Origin: Haloplanus ruber
Lineage (GTDB): Archaea > Halobacteriota > Halobacteria > Halobacteriales > Haloferacaceae
Assembly: GCF_024494725.1 (NCBI RefSeq)
Contig: NZ_JANHDK010000002.1
Location: forward strand, 186,001 to 250,000
Direction of reading: 5' to 3'
DNA: 64,000 nt
A program made the position numbers and the translations under genes. Position 1 is the first letter of the stretch, and every line of letters starts with the position of its first letter. Of the stretch, positions 16,504 through 24,994 are shown piece after piece. Under the pieces are notes generated by a model. That model was given only the letters and a program-made list of their open reading frames with translations. It did no database searches and was not told the DNA's origin.

Positions 16504-17973
16504 TCAGTTTCCGGTCCACCGGAGCAAGGCGAGGGTCCCCTCGAACAGCGTGATCATCGTCGCCGCGACGATGATCGGTGCCATCCCCGTCGGGTCGGGG
16601 CTGACGAGGAAGGAGATTCCGAGGAACCCACCCCAGAACAGCAGGCGCCGGCCTTCGAGCCATTGCCGGGTGGTGAGATTCATCATGATCGCGAGCATGA
16701 TGAACAGCGGAATCTGGAAGACGAGGGCCATATAGCCCATGAGCACGAGAATGAGGCCGAACGTCTCCTTGAGTCCGAAGGCGATGAGTTCGACCGACTG
16801 CTCGGTGTAGACGGTGAAGTACGCGAAGATGGCGGGGAGGACGACGAAGTGGGCGAAGCCGACACCGATCAGCGCCAACACGAGGCTAGTCGGGACGGCA
16901 GCGAGGTAGTAGCGGCGTTCGCGCGGGAACAGGCCGGGGCGCATGAACAGGTACGTCTCGTAGACGGCGACTGGCAGACCGACGACGAAGCCGGCCAGCG
17001 CGGCAACCTTCAGTTCGGTGAGCAGGAGTTCGAGCGGGCCGTACAGGCGCGGCCGCAGGTCGGGGTTCGTCGCCGCCCCCGGGATGTGAGCGTTCCAGAG
17101 GTAGTTGATGACGTTGTCGGCGATGGGAAAGACCCCGAGGGCGACGACGCCACCGACGACGAGGACGACCGCCAGCCGGCGCACCATCTCCTCGATGTGG
17201 GCGGCGAGGGGCATCTCCTCGTCCGAGGCCGGCCCCTCGCCGACGAGGCCGTCGTCGACGTCGCTCGACGGATCGGGAGCCGACGGTGGCTGTGGCTCCA
17301 CGGTCGTCTCGCCGCTGACGACGGAGCCGCCGGTCGTCGCGGGCGTCGTATCGGAGCTTTCGGCGGCTGGATCTGCGCTGTCGGCGGTCGCCACCGGATC
17401 GGGCGGCGGCGTCGCTCCGGTGTCGGCCTCGTCCGTGTCGTCCTCGCGGGTCCAGCCCTGCGGGGCCGTGCTGTCGCGCAGGTCGCGGCCGGTCGGAGCC
17501 GCCCCGTCGGGCGCCCCGTCGTCGGCATCCCGGTCCGCCGACTCGGCGTCCGTCTCCACCTCGGCGTCGGCGGTCACCTCCGGGGCGAGTTCGAGTTCCG
17601 GATCCTCGTCGAGGGCCTCGTCCGGAGCGGGGGCGCCGACGGCGTCAGAGACGCTCCGGCGCTCGTCGATGTCGAAGGGGTCGTCGGTCCCCGTCGCCCC
17701 CTCGGGGGCCGTCTCGTCGGCGGTGAGCGAAGACTCGTCGTCGAGGTAGTCCTCGATGGAGCCGCCGGCATCGGGGGCGTCCGACGGCGAGTAGACGGTG
17801 TCGGTGTCGGAATCGAGCGCCGGATCGTCGGCGTCGGGAACGGATCCGGCCCCGGCGTCGTCGGACGCCGTGGTCCCGCGGCTATCGGCGGGATCCACAT
17901 CGGCGTCTTCCGAGTCCGGATCGCCGTCCGCCGCCGCCTCGGACGGCGTGTCCGGCTCCGAGTCCTCAGCCAT
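16504..17973 (-). CDS. tatC1: Sec-independent translocase TatC, single-domain TatCo type with long acidic tail
   Basis: A 489-residue protein. Residues 1 to about 253 are low-complexity, Asp/Glu/Ala/Ser-rich and predicted disordered and cytoplasmic. From about residue 254 (MPLAAHIEEMVRRLAVVL) it is a normal six-span TatC core, with the conserved GLPVAVYETYLFMRPGLFPRERR and FFVLPAIF-type segments. TatC receives twin-arginine substrates, the dominant export route in haloarchaea. The arrangement, a TatC with a long acidic N-terminal extension next to a double TatC, matches the known haloarchaeal TatCo/TatCt pair. It is divergent from tatC2 with a gap of about 120 bp. Confidence 0.9.
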   Translation of the reverse strand: MAEDSEPDTPSEAAADGDPDSEDADVDPADSRGTTASDDAGAGSVPDADDPALDSDTDTVYSPSDAPDAGGSIEDYLDDESSLTADETAPEGATGTDDPFDIDERRSVSDAVGAPAPDEALDEDPELELAPEVTADAEVETDAESADRDADDGAPDGAAPTGRDLRDSTAPQGWTREDDTDEADTGATPPPDPVATADSADPAAESSDTTPATTGGSVVSGETTVEPQPPSAPDPSSDVDDGLVGEGPASDEEMPLAAHIEEMVRRLAVVLVVGGVVALGVFPIADNVINYLWNAHIPGAATNPDLRPRLYGPLELLLTELKVAALAGFVVGLPVAVYETYLFMRPGLFPRERRYYLAAVPTSLVLALIGVGFAHFVVLPAIFAYFTVYTEQSVELIAFGLKETFGLILVLMGYMALVFQIPLFIMLAIMMNLTTRQWLEGRRLLFWGGFLGISFLVSPDPTGMAPIIVAATMITLFEGTLALLRWTGN

Positions 17974-18095
17974 TCACCCGAAGTATCCCCCCGGCTGTTA
18001 TAGGCCTTTTTCCATCGGATCGGCGGACGAGACGCCCCGCCCCGGGCAGGACCGGAGAGAAAAGATTGATGACGACGAGACGGGTTCGATGTAGC

Positions 18096-20321
18096 ATGTC
18101 GAGTGCGCTTGACGAGGACACCCGTCAGACGTTGGACGCCGGGCGGGAGACGGCCGGTGCGATGCTCCGCTCCGCCCAGAAGGACCTCCAGAAGGTGTTC
18201 ATCGTCTTCCTCGTCGGGTTCATCGGCTCGTTCTATGCCCTCCGGCTCTACATCTGGGAGTTCCTGCGCAACGTCACCGAAGCCCGGATGTCCGCGGTGA
18301 CCGCCGAGGAACTCCAGATCATCGCGCAGACGCCGTTCGACGTGATCCTCCTGCAGGCGAAGATCGGTCTCGTCACCGGAATCATCATGGCGATTCCCGT
18401 CTTCATTTACTTCTCGCGCGACGCCCTCGAAGAGCGCGGTTGGTGGCCGTCGTCGCCGGTGGCACGGTGGAAGATTGCTGCCGGGGGGCTGCTCTCGGTG
18501 ACGCTGTTCATCGCGGGTCTCGTCTACGGCTACGTCGTCTTCTTCCCCGTGATGTTCTCATTTCTCGCGAACAACGCCATCTCCGCGGGGTTCCGGCCGA
18601 CCTACTCTATCGTCCTCTGGGCGCAGTTCATCTTCCTGCTGACGCTCTCTTTCGGCATAGCGGCACAGTTGCCGCTGGCGATGAGCGCCCTTTCCTACAC
18701 CGAAATCGTCCCCTACGAGACGTTCCGCGACCGCTGGCGGTACGCCGCCGTCGCCATGGTCGCCGCCGGCGCGCTGTTCACGCCGCCGGACCCGTTCACG
18801 CAACTCATGTGGGCGGCGCCGATGCTCGTCCTCTACGGGTTCAGCCTCTATCTCTCGAAGCTCGTGGTGACGGCCAAGCGCGGCAGCGAGCGCCTCGACG
18901 TGTGGACGGCCGCCGGACGCCACTGGAACGTCATCGCCGGGATCGGCGTCGTCGGCGCCCTCCTGGTGTACGGCTTCTACGCCTACGGCGGCCTCGCGCT
19001 CGCCAACGACCTGCTAGCGCGGCTGGGGAGCAGTCGTCGCTTCCTAGAACCCGGATCGACGCTTCCGGTGGCCCGGACAGTCGCCCTCGCGGTGTGGGCG
19101 TCGATTGGGGCGCTCCTGGCCGGCGCCGTCGGGTTCATGTACTACGTGTACGCCGAACTCGACGCCGCGGTCGATCCCGTCACGGTCGGCGAGCCGACGG
19201 AGATCGACCTCGGAGAACTCGACGCCGACGGGATCAGGGCGGCGCCGCCCGAGGCGTTCGCCGACCTGAGCGAGGAGGAGGCGTTGACGATGGCCAACGA
19301 GGCGATGGACGACGACCGGAAGGAGAAGGCCGGAGCGATCCTCGACCGGTTCGACGAGGCCGAAGAGCGGCGGGCAGCCGAGAGCGACGGTGACGGCGAC
19401 AGCAGCAGCGGGAGCGACGCCCCACAGTCCACGACCGAGGAACTGGGCGACCGGGCGAGTCGCGCCGGCGGGACCTTCCTCGACGAGTTCACCGGCGGTG
19501 AGGCCGACGAGGACGATGTCGGCGGCTACTACACCGACGTCGCGTTCATCCTCGACTCGCTCACTTCGCGGGCCTTCCGGATCGCCGCCGTCTTCGGAAT
19601 CGTCCTCGCGTCGACGTTCGGGTGGCTCTACACCGGCGGGATCGGCCGCGTCTTCGAGCAGTTCCTCTCGCAGTTGCCCGACCAGGTGACCGCCGCCGAC
19701 CGGATCGAGGTGGTGGCCCTCCACCCCATGGAGGCGCTAATCTTCGAGGTGAAGTTCTCGACGCTGATTGCCGTCCTCGTCACCGCTCCGATAGTGGCGT
19801 ACTACGCGTGGCCGGCGCTCCGGGAACGCGGGTTCGTCCGCGGCAACCGGAACGTCATATTCGGGTGGGTCGCAGCCCTCGTCGTCGGCCTGTTGGGCGG
19901 GTTCGCCCTCGGATACACCACCGTCGCTCCGACGGTCATCTCCTATCTCGTCGCCGAGGGCGTCCGGGCCGAGATGGTCATCGCCTACCGCATCACCAAC
20001 TTCTTCTGGCTCATCTTTTTCACCACCGCAGGCATCGGCCTCCTGACCGACGTGCCCGTTCTCATGCTCCTGCTCAACACCGCGGGTGTCTCCTACCGGT
20101 CCATGCGCGGCCGCTGGCGCGAGGTGACCGTCGGGGTGCTGGCGTTCGCCGCCGTCGCCACCCCTGCGGACGTCATGACGATGTTCCTCGTCACCATCCC
20201 GCTGATGGTCGCCTACGGCGTCGGTATCGCCGTGTTGTTCGTGGTGACACTCGGCGGTCGCCGCGACCTCTCCGGACGCGACTCGGCCGACAGCGAGGCG
20301 AGCGCCGACGCCGAGGTGTGA
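18096..20321 (+). CDS. tatC2: Double-length twin-arginine translocase TatC (TatCt)
   Basis: A 741-residue protein made of two TatC units joined by a middle section with extra membrane segments and an acidic cytoplasmic linker (rich in Asp/Ser around residues 380-480). The first unit runs from about residue 25 (LQKVFIVFLVGFIGSFYALRL) to 270, the second from about 490 to 725. This fused TatCt is specific to haloarchaea and functions with the single TatCo encoded next to it. The ATG at 18096 (MSSALDEDTRQTLDAG) is preferred over an upstream in-frame ATG because the upstream residues are Arg-rich and unconserved. Confidence 0.9.
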   Translation: MSSALDEDTRQTLDAGRETAGAMLRSAQKDLQKVFIVFLVGFIGSFYALRLYIWEFLRNVTEARMSAVTAEELQIIAQTPFDVILLQAKIGLVTGIIMAIPVFIYFSRDALEERGWWPSSPVARWKIAAGGLLSVTLFIAGLVYGYVVFFPVMFSFLANNAISAGFRPTYSIVLWAQFIFLLTLSFGIAAQLPLAMSALSYTEIVPYETFRDRWRYAAVAMVAAGALFTPPDPFTQLMWAAPMLVLYGFSLYLSKLVVTAKRGSERLDVWTAAGRHWNVIAGIGVVGALLVYGFYAYGGLALANDLLARLGSSRRFLEPGSTLPVARTVALAVWASIGALLAGAVGFMYYVYAELDAAVDPVTVGEPTEIDLGELDADGIRAAPPEAFADLSEEEALTMANEAMDDDRKEKAGAILDRFDEAEERRAAESDGDGDSSSGSDAPQSTTEELGDRASRAGGTFLDEFTGGEADEDDVGGYYTDVAFILDSLTSRAFRIAAVFGIVLASTFGWLYTGGIGRVFEQFLSQLPDQVTAADRIEVVALHPMEALIFEVKFSTLIAVLVTAPIVAYYAWPALRERGFVRGNRNVIFGWVAALVVGLLGGFALGYTTVAPTVISYLVAEGVRAEMVIAYRITNFFWLIFFTTAGIGLLTDVPVLMLLLNTAGVSYRSMRGRWREVTVGVLAFAAVATPADVMTMFLVTIPLMVAYGVGIAVLFVVTLGGRRDLSGRDSADSEASADAEV

Positions 20322-20328
20322 CCGCGCC

Positions 20329-21672
20329 TCACGCCTCGACGAGCGTCAGGCGGAGGTCCATCACGTTCGTCCCCGTAGGGCCTGTCACCACCGCGTCGTC
20401 GACGGCTCGGAGCGCCGGCGTCGCGTCGTGTCGGTCGAGGTGGGCGGCGGGGTCGAACCCCGCCGCGTCGAGGCGGGACACCGTCGTGTGATCGACGATC
20501 CCACCGGCGACGGCGGTCGGGCCGTCGGTGCCGTCGGTGCCGAGCGCGAGCGTCGTCACCCGCGGCTCGTCAGCGAGGGCGACCGCCGACCGGAGGGCGA
20601 ACTCCTGGTTCGGGCCGCCCGCACCGGCGTTTCCACCGACCCGGACGGTCGTCTCGCCGCCCGAGATCAACACACACGGTGGGGCGGCCGGCCGCCCGTG
20701 GGTCGCCGCCTCGCGGGCGAGCGCCGCCAGACAGGTTGCCACCTCGCGGCTCTCACCTTCGACCGTCGAGGAGAGGATCAGCGGCTCGTAGCCGCGGCCG
20801 GCGGCCCGATCCCGGGCGGCCTCGACGAGGTCGGTTGGTCCGGCGAGGACGAGGACGTCGCCGTCGGTTGTCCCGGGCGTCTCGGAGACCGCGCCCTCCC
20901 GGCCGCGACGGAGGTGTTGGGAGACGGCCGGCGGAACGGCGTCGGTCAGGTCGTGACGGTCGAGGACGGCGAGCGCGTCGGCGAACGTCGACGCGTCGCC
21001 GACGGTCGGCCCCCAGGGGTCGCCGGCGGGTTCGTCGACGACGACGAGCGTCGCGAGCGTCGCCGGCGCGACCCGCTGGGCGAGTCGGCCACCCTTGAGC
21101 GTCGAGCAGTGTTTCCTGACGGCGTTGATCTCGTCGATCCGGAGGCCCGCTCGCAGGAGCCGATCGGTCGTGTCCGCGAGGTCGGAAAGCGAGAGGTCGG
21201 CGGCGGGGGCGGCGAGCGTCGCCGAGGCGCCGCCGGTGACGGCGGCAAGCACCAGATCGTCCGGCCCCGCCGCGTCGGCGAGTGCGGTGATCCGCCGGCC
21301 GGCCCGCAGGCTCTCGGCGTCGGGGACCGGATGCCCGGCGCCGACGACGGTGAGGTCGTCGAGGGTGCGCTCGCCACCTGCCTTCTCGGCGACGACGCCA
21401 TCGGTGAGGCGGTCCCCGAGCCGAGCGCGCAGTGCCGCGGCGACGGCGGCCGACCCTTTGCCCGCCGCCAGGAGATAGACCTCGTCGACGGCCCCGAGGT
21501 CGACGGTTCGCTCGCCGATCCGAAGGCAGTCGCCGTCGCGGGTCACGGCCGTGGGGACGGTCTGACGGGGGTGGACGGCGTCGACGGCCGCAGACGCGAT
21601 ATCGAGGAGGGCCCGTCTGGCCGCGACGTTGCCGTGGTCGACGAGCGCCGACCGGTTGCGGACGGTCGTCAC
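20329..21672 (-). CDS. Glycerate 2-kinase (DUF4147/MOFRL family)
   Basis: A 447-residue kinase of the GckA/GLYCTK family, which phosphorylates glycerate to 2-phosphoglycerate in the semi-phosphorylated Entner-Doudoroff and related routes. Visible are the AAGKGSAAVAAAL loop, GAGHPVPDAES, VTGGASATLAAP, the KHCSTLKGGRLA helix and, in the MOFRL domain, LISGGETTVRVGGNAGAGGPNQEFAL and LALGTDGTDGPT. It starts with GTG at 21672, overlapping the stop of the enolase-like gene by 4 bp (GTGA), so the two are translationally coupled. Its product, 2-phosphoglycerate, would be the substrate of a true enolase. Confidence 0.88.
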   Translation of the reverse strand: MTTVRNRSALVDHGNVAARRALLDIASAAVDAVHPRQTVPTAVTRDGDCLRIGERTVDLGAVDEVYLLAAGKGSAAVAAALRARLGDRLTDGVVAEKAGGERTLDDLTVVGAGHPVPDAESLRAGRRITALADAAGPDDLVLAAVTGGASATLAAPAADLSLSDLADTTDRLLRAGLRIDEINAVRKHCSTLKGGRLAQRVAPATLATLVVVDEPAGDPWGPTVGDASTFADALAVLDRHDLTDAVPPAVSQHLRRGREGAVSETPGTTDGDVLVLAGPTDLVEAARDRAAGRGYEPLILSSTVEGESREVATCLAALAREAATHGRPAAPPCVLISGGETTVRVGGNAGAGGPNQEFALRSAVALADEPRVTTLALGTDGTDGPTAVAGGIVDHTTVSRLDAAGFDPAAHLDRHDATPALRAVDDAVVTGPTGTNVMDLRLTLVEA

Positions 21673-22940
21673 GGGACGAGCGTCCCCTCGACGGGCGGGC
21701 CGAACGTCGCGGCGTCACCCAGTTCGGTCTCGATTGCGAGGAGGCGGTTGTACTGTTCGGTGCGCTCGCCGCGGGTCACGCCGGTCTTGATCTGCCCGGC
21801 GCCGAGGCCGACCGCGAGGTCAGCGAGCCACGTATCGGGGGTCTGTCCGGAGCGCTCCGACACCTGCACCGCGTAGCCGTTCCGGGTCGCGAGCCGCGAC
21901 GCCTCGCGTGCCGCCGTGACGGTGCCGACCTGATTTACCTTCCAGAGGAGGGCGGTCGCGGCACCGCGGTCGATCCCCCGTCGCAGTCGGTCGGGGGTGG
22001 TGACAAAGAGGTCGTCGCCGACGACCTGCACGTCGAGGCGGTCGGTCAGGTCGACGTAGCCGTCGAAGTCGTGCTGGTCCAGCGGGTCCTCCAGCGAGAC
22101 GATGGGGTAGGTATCGACGAGTTCCTCATAAAATGCGAGAAGCTCCGCCCGGGAGAGACGGTCGTCGAGGAGGGCGTAGGTCTCCGTCTCGGGGTCGTAG
22201 AAGTGAGAGGCGGCGACGTCCGCCGCGAGGGCGAACTCGCCGTCGTAGCCACACGCCTCGATGGCCCGGAGTTCGAGGTCGAAGGCCGTCCGCGGATCGG
22301 CGACGCCGGTCGGGTTGTACCCCCCTTCGGCGCCGACGTTGAGCGACGCCTCGCCGTACTCCGCGCGGACGATGTCGCCGAGTTCGTAGTACACCTCGGC
22401 GGCCATCCGGACCGCCTCGGCGACGGAGTCGGCGCCGACGGGGACGACCTGGTGTTCTTGGAAGGGAAGGTCGCCGCCCGCGAGTTCGCCGCCCTCGATC
22501 ATGTCGAAAAAGGGGAGCGGGAGGACGTGCGTGTCGGCGCCGCCGACGTAGCGATAGAGGGGTTGGTCGGTCGCCACCGCGCCGGCCCGGAGGACGGCCA
22601 GCGAAACACCCGTGGTGGCGTTACCGCCGAGCGGGTCGTCGGGGTCGTCGAGCGCATCGAGGCGGGCGTCGACGGTTCGCTGGGCGGTGGCGTCGTGGCC
22701 GACGAGCGCGGGCGCGATGCGTTCCTCGACGTGTGCGGCCGCCTGCCGGACCCCGCGACCCCGATACCGGTCGCCACCGTCCCGCAGGTCGACGGCCTCG
22801 TGGTCGCCACGAGAGCGACCCCGGGGAACGTCGGCTTGGCCGGTGCCAGCGGCCGTCTCGACGGTGACCCGCAACGTCGGCTCCAGGCGATTGTCGAGAA
22901 TTTCGCGTGCGGTGATGGCTTCGATGGACGCGTCGGTCAT
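21669..22940 (-). CDS. Enolase-family paralogue with altered active site
   Basis: A 423-residue enolase-superfamily protein. The fold and metal ligands are kept: Asp241 (AADVAAS), Glu284 (SLEDPLD), Asp309/310 (GDDLFVT), Lys334 (WKVNQVGT), Lys385 (QIKTG), and Glu162 and Glu205. Two histidines of the yeast enolase active site are gone: His159 is Leu153 (GGELAGG) and His373 is Glu362 (VSERSGQT). The mobile loop PSGASTG reads PRGRSRG, keeping only the Ser. It may therefore not interconvert 2-phosphoglycerate and PEP, or may handle a related substrate. It is first in a two-gene operon with glycerate 2-kinase. Identification is by eye against the enolase signature, so the call is family-level. Confidence 0.82.
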   Translation of the reverse strand: MTDASIEAITAREILDNRLEPTLRVTVETAAGTGQADVPRGRSRGDHEAVDLRDGGDRYRGRGVRQAAAHVEERIAPALVGHDATAQRTVDARLDALDDPDDPLGGNATTGVSLAVLRAGAVATDQPLYRYVGGADTHVLPLPFFDMIEGGELAGGDLPFQEHQVVPVGADSVAEAVRMAAEVYYELGDIVRAEYGEASLNVGAEGGYNPTGVADPRTAFDLELRAIEACGYDGEFALAADVAASHFYDPETETYALLDDRLSRAELLAFYEELVDTYPIVSLEDPLDQHDFDGYVDLTDRLDVQVVGDDLFVTTPDRLRRGIDRGAATALLWKVNQVGTVTAAREASRLATRNGYAVQVSERSGQTPDTWLADLAVGLGAGQIKTGVTRGERTEQYNRLLAIETELGDAATFGPPVEGTLVP

Positions 22941-23015
22941 GTCGTGGCTACGTTACGTCGGGCGGCAGGCAAATAGATGGGGAGTGGGGACTGTATCACG
23001 CGGTAAAGCCGTCGC

Positions 23016-23023
23016 GTTTAACT
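23016..23023 (+). promoter_or_regulatory. TATA-like box of the RHH/YhhQ operon
   Basis: GTTTAACT, 32-40 bp before the leader ATG and about 80 bp before the RHH start. Read by eye; typical of haloarchaeal promoters. Confidence 0.35.
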
Positions 23024-23055
23024 CCTCCATCGGGGAATATGCCCGAGAGAACACC

Positions 23056-23106
23056 ATGAGAATATTAGCACGTGTGATCGGGTGCGAACTGGGGGGAGTG
23101 GCGTGA
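23056..23106 (+). CDS. Possible 16-codon leader ORF before the RHH gene
   Basis: ATG at 23056 opens a 16-residue frame (MRILARVIGCELGGVA) whose TGA overlaps the GTG start of the RHH gene (GTGA). It lies about 35 bp after a TATA-like GTTTAACT, so it would sit near the 5' end of the transcript. Ribosome-binding sequence in front of it is weak, and it could be chance. If translated, it would couple to the RHH gene. Confidence 0.3.
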   Translation: MRILARVIGCELGGVA

Positions 23107-23279
23107 CCAAGATCAGCGTCGAGATTCCGGACGAACTCTTGGCCGACCTCGACGAACACGTCGGCGAGGACGGGAAGTTCGTAAACCGGAGCGACGCGAT
23201 TCGGGCGTCGGTCAGGAAGAATCTGGATCTGCTCGACGAGATCGACGCCAGGCACGGGCGTCTGGAGTCCGACGAATGA
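23103..23279 (+). CDS. Ribbon-helix-helix (CopG/MetJ-type) regulator
   Basis: A 58-residue protein reading VTKISVEIPDELLADLDEHV and FVNRSDAIRASVRKNLDLLDE. The opening beta strand (TKISVEIP) would pair in a dimer to contact DNA, followed by two helices with the NRSDAIRASV turn. I take the GTG at 23103 because a Shine-Dalgarno-like GGGGGGAG lies 5-12 bp upstream and it matches the family start. Its TGA overlaps the ATG of the transporter gene by 4 bp (ATGA), so it probably regulates or is co-expressed with it. Confidence 0.85.
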   Translation: MTKISVEIPDELLADLDEHVGEDGKFVNRSDAIRASVRKNLDLLDEIDARHGRLESDE

Positions 23280-24019
23280 ACGGCAGACGGGACGCATTGC
23301 CGGCGGGCCGCGTCGCCATCCTCGCGCTGTTCGTGACGGCGCTGGTGACGGCGCAGTTGACCGCCTCGAAGGTACTCGCCGTTCCGCTGCCGGTCGCGCT
23401 GCCGCGGGTCGGCGCGACCGTCAGCCTGCCCGGGGCGGCGCTGGCGTACGCGCTCACCTTCTTGGCCTCGGACTGCTACGCGGAGCTGTACGGCCGGCGG
23501 GCGGCACAGGTCATGGTGAACGTCGCCTTCGTCATGAACTTCGTGTTGCTGGCGCTGGTGTGGTCGACCATCCTGGCGCCGGCGTCGCCGAACTCGCCGG
23601 TCGACCCCGCACAGTTCGCCGCGGTGCTCGGCGCGAGCACGAACATCGTCGCAGGCAGCCTGCTTGCCTACCTCGTCAGCCAGAACTGGGACGTGTTCGT
23701 CTTCCACCGGCTCCGAGAGGCGACCGACGGCGACTTCCTCTGGCTCCGGAACGTCGTCTCGACGGGGACGAGCCAGGCCATCGACACCGTCATCTTCGTC
23801 GGTGTCGCCTTCTACCTCCTGCCGCGGTACGCGGGCATCGGCACCCCGACACCGTGGTCCTTAGTCGTCGGGCTGATGCTCGGCCAGTATCTCCTCAAAC
23901 TGCTCATCGCACTGGTCGACACGCCGTTCGTGTACGCCGTCGTTGGCCTCGTGCGCTCGCGGGCTGACGCGGCCGCGAAGGCCGCGGCCGCCGCGACGGG
24001 CGACCCCGAGCGCGAGTAA
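23276..24019 (+). CDS. YhhQ/VUT family transporter, probable queuosine/archaeosine precursor importer
   Basis: A 247-residue membrane protein with about six spans. The N-terminal TAQLTASKVLAVPL, the SDCYAELYGRR signature and the C-terminal LVGLMLGQYLLKLLIALVDTPF-like segment (GLMLGQYLLKLLIALVDTP) match the VUT/YhhQ family, which in bacteria imports preQ0/preQ1. In haloarchaea preQ0 is the precursor of archaeosine in tRNA. It is translationally coupled to the RHH gene. The substrate is inferred from the family. Confidence 0.82.
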   Translation: MNGRRDALPAGRVAILALFVTALVTAQLTASKVLAVPLPVALPRVGATVSLPGAALAYALTFLASDCYAELYGRRAAQVMVNVAFVMNFVLLALVWSTILAPASPNSPVDPAQFAAVLGASTNIVAGSLLAYLVSQNWDVFVFHRLREATDGDFLWLRNVVSTGTSQAIDTVIFVGVAFYLLPRYAGIGTPTPWSLVVGLMLGQYLLKLLIALVDTPFVYAVVGLVRSRADAAAKAAAAATGDPERE

Positions 24020-24034
24020 TCCGGGGGCGTCCGC

Positions 24035-24802
24035 TCAGACCCGCTCGGCGAAGGCAAACCGCGGCTTGACCTCGTCGATCCGCACCTCGACCCGGTCGCC
24101 CACCTCGGCGTCGGGAACGAAGACGGTGAAGCCGTCGACGCGGGCAATGCCGTCGCCCTCGTCGCCGCGGTCGACGACGTCGACGACGAGTTCGTCGCCG
24201 GCGGTGATTGGCGCCGTGAGATACCCCTTGGCGACGAGATACACCTCCGAAGAGGAGTCCCGGGAGGCGTCGGGCCGGATCGAGCGCACGTACTCGAAGG
24301 AGTCGTCCATATCGGTACGGAGGGCCGCGAGGTCCGGGCCGTCGAAGGCCTTCACGACCAGGTCGCCGCCCGGCGCGAGGACGTCCTCGGCGACGCCGAG
24401 GGCCTGCCGGGCGAGGTGGATCGACCGGGCGTGATCGACGGAGTACTCGCCGGTCATGTTCGGCGCCATGTCGGAGACGACGGCGTCGGCGCCGGCGTCG
24501 CCGACGGTTTCGCGGAGGCGGTCGACCGTCTCGGCCTCGGTCATGTCGCCCCGGAGCGTCTCGACAACGTCGTGATCGAGCGGCCGGATGCGCTGGCGGT
24601 CGACGCCGACGACGGTGCCGCTTTCGCCGACCGCCTCGGCGGCAACCTGAAGCCAGCCGCCGGGCGCCGCCCCGAGGTCGACGACGACGTTGCCCGGGGC
24701 GAGCAGGCCCGCCGCCTCGTCGAGCTGTTTGAGCTTGTAGGCCGACCGGGCACGATACCCTTCCTGTTTCGAGCGGTTGTAGTACTCGTCGCGCCCGGTC
24801 AT
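24035..24802 (-). CDS. rlmE: RlmE-type 2'-O-ribose methyltransferase with C-terminal TRAM domain
   Basis: A 255-residue protein. The FtsJ/RrmJ methyltransferase core has the SAM motif VVVDLGAAPGGWLQVA, the catalytic Asp in SDMAPNMTG and Lys in LVVKAFDG, and the N-terminal KQEGYRARSAYKLKQLDE. Residues from about 200 form a TRAM RNA-binding domain (GDELVVDVVDRGDEGDGIARVDGFTVFVPDAEVGD in shorter pieces), a fusion usual in archaea. It methylates U2552 in the A-loop of 23S rRNA or the archaeal equivalent. I use the ATG at 24802 (MTGRDEYYNRSK). Confidence 0.92.
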   Translation of the reverse strand: MTGRDEYYNRSKQEGYRARSAYKLKQLDEAAGLLAPGNVVVDLGAAPGGWLQVAAEAVGESGTVVGVDRQRIRPLDHDVVETLRGDMTEAETVDRLRETVGDAGADAVVSDMAPNMTGEYSVDHARSIHLARQALGVAEDVLAPGGDLVVKAFDGPDLAALRTDMDDSFEYVRSIRPDASRDSSSEVYLVAKGYLTAPITAGDELVVDVVDRGDEGDGIARVDGFTVFVPDAEVGDRVEVRIDEVKPRFAFAERV

Positions 24803-24994
24803 GGGCGACTCACCGGACGTCGCGGCCGCGAACGGACGGCCGACGGGTGTGTGTCCACGTTCATACGCGAACCGAGGCGGTCGACCCGGATATGCACGTC
24901 GGATGCGTAGCCTCGATCCGTCGCTAGCGGTCGCCTTGGCCACCGATGACTCCAGTGTCGCCCCGGCGCGGCCGTTCACAGGGGGAGAGGATCG

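Noticed and set aside
16393-18003. A 536-codon plus-strand frame across tatC1
   Set aside because: Antisense to a clear TatC core; Arg/Gly/Asp-rich pattern is typical of a shadow frame.
21669-22940. Canonical glycolytic enolase
   Set aside because: Loss of two catalytic histidines and a changed loop argue against calling it eno.
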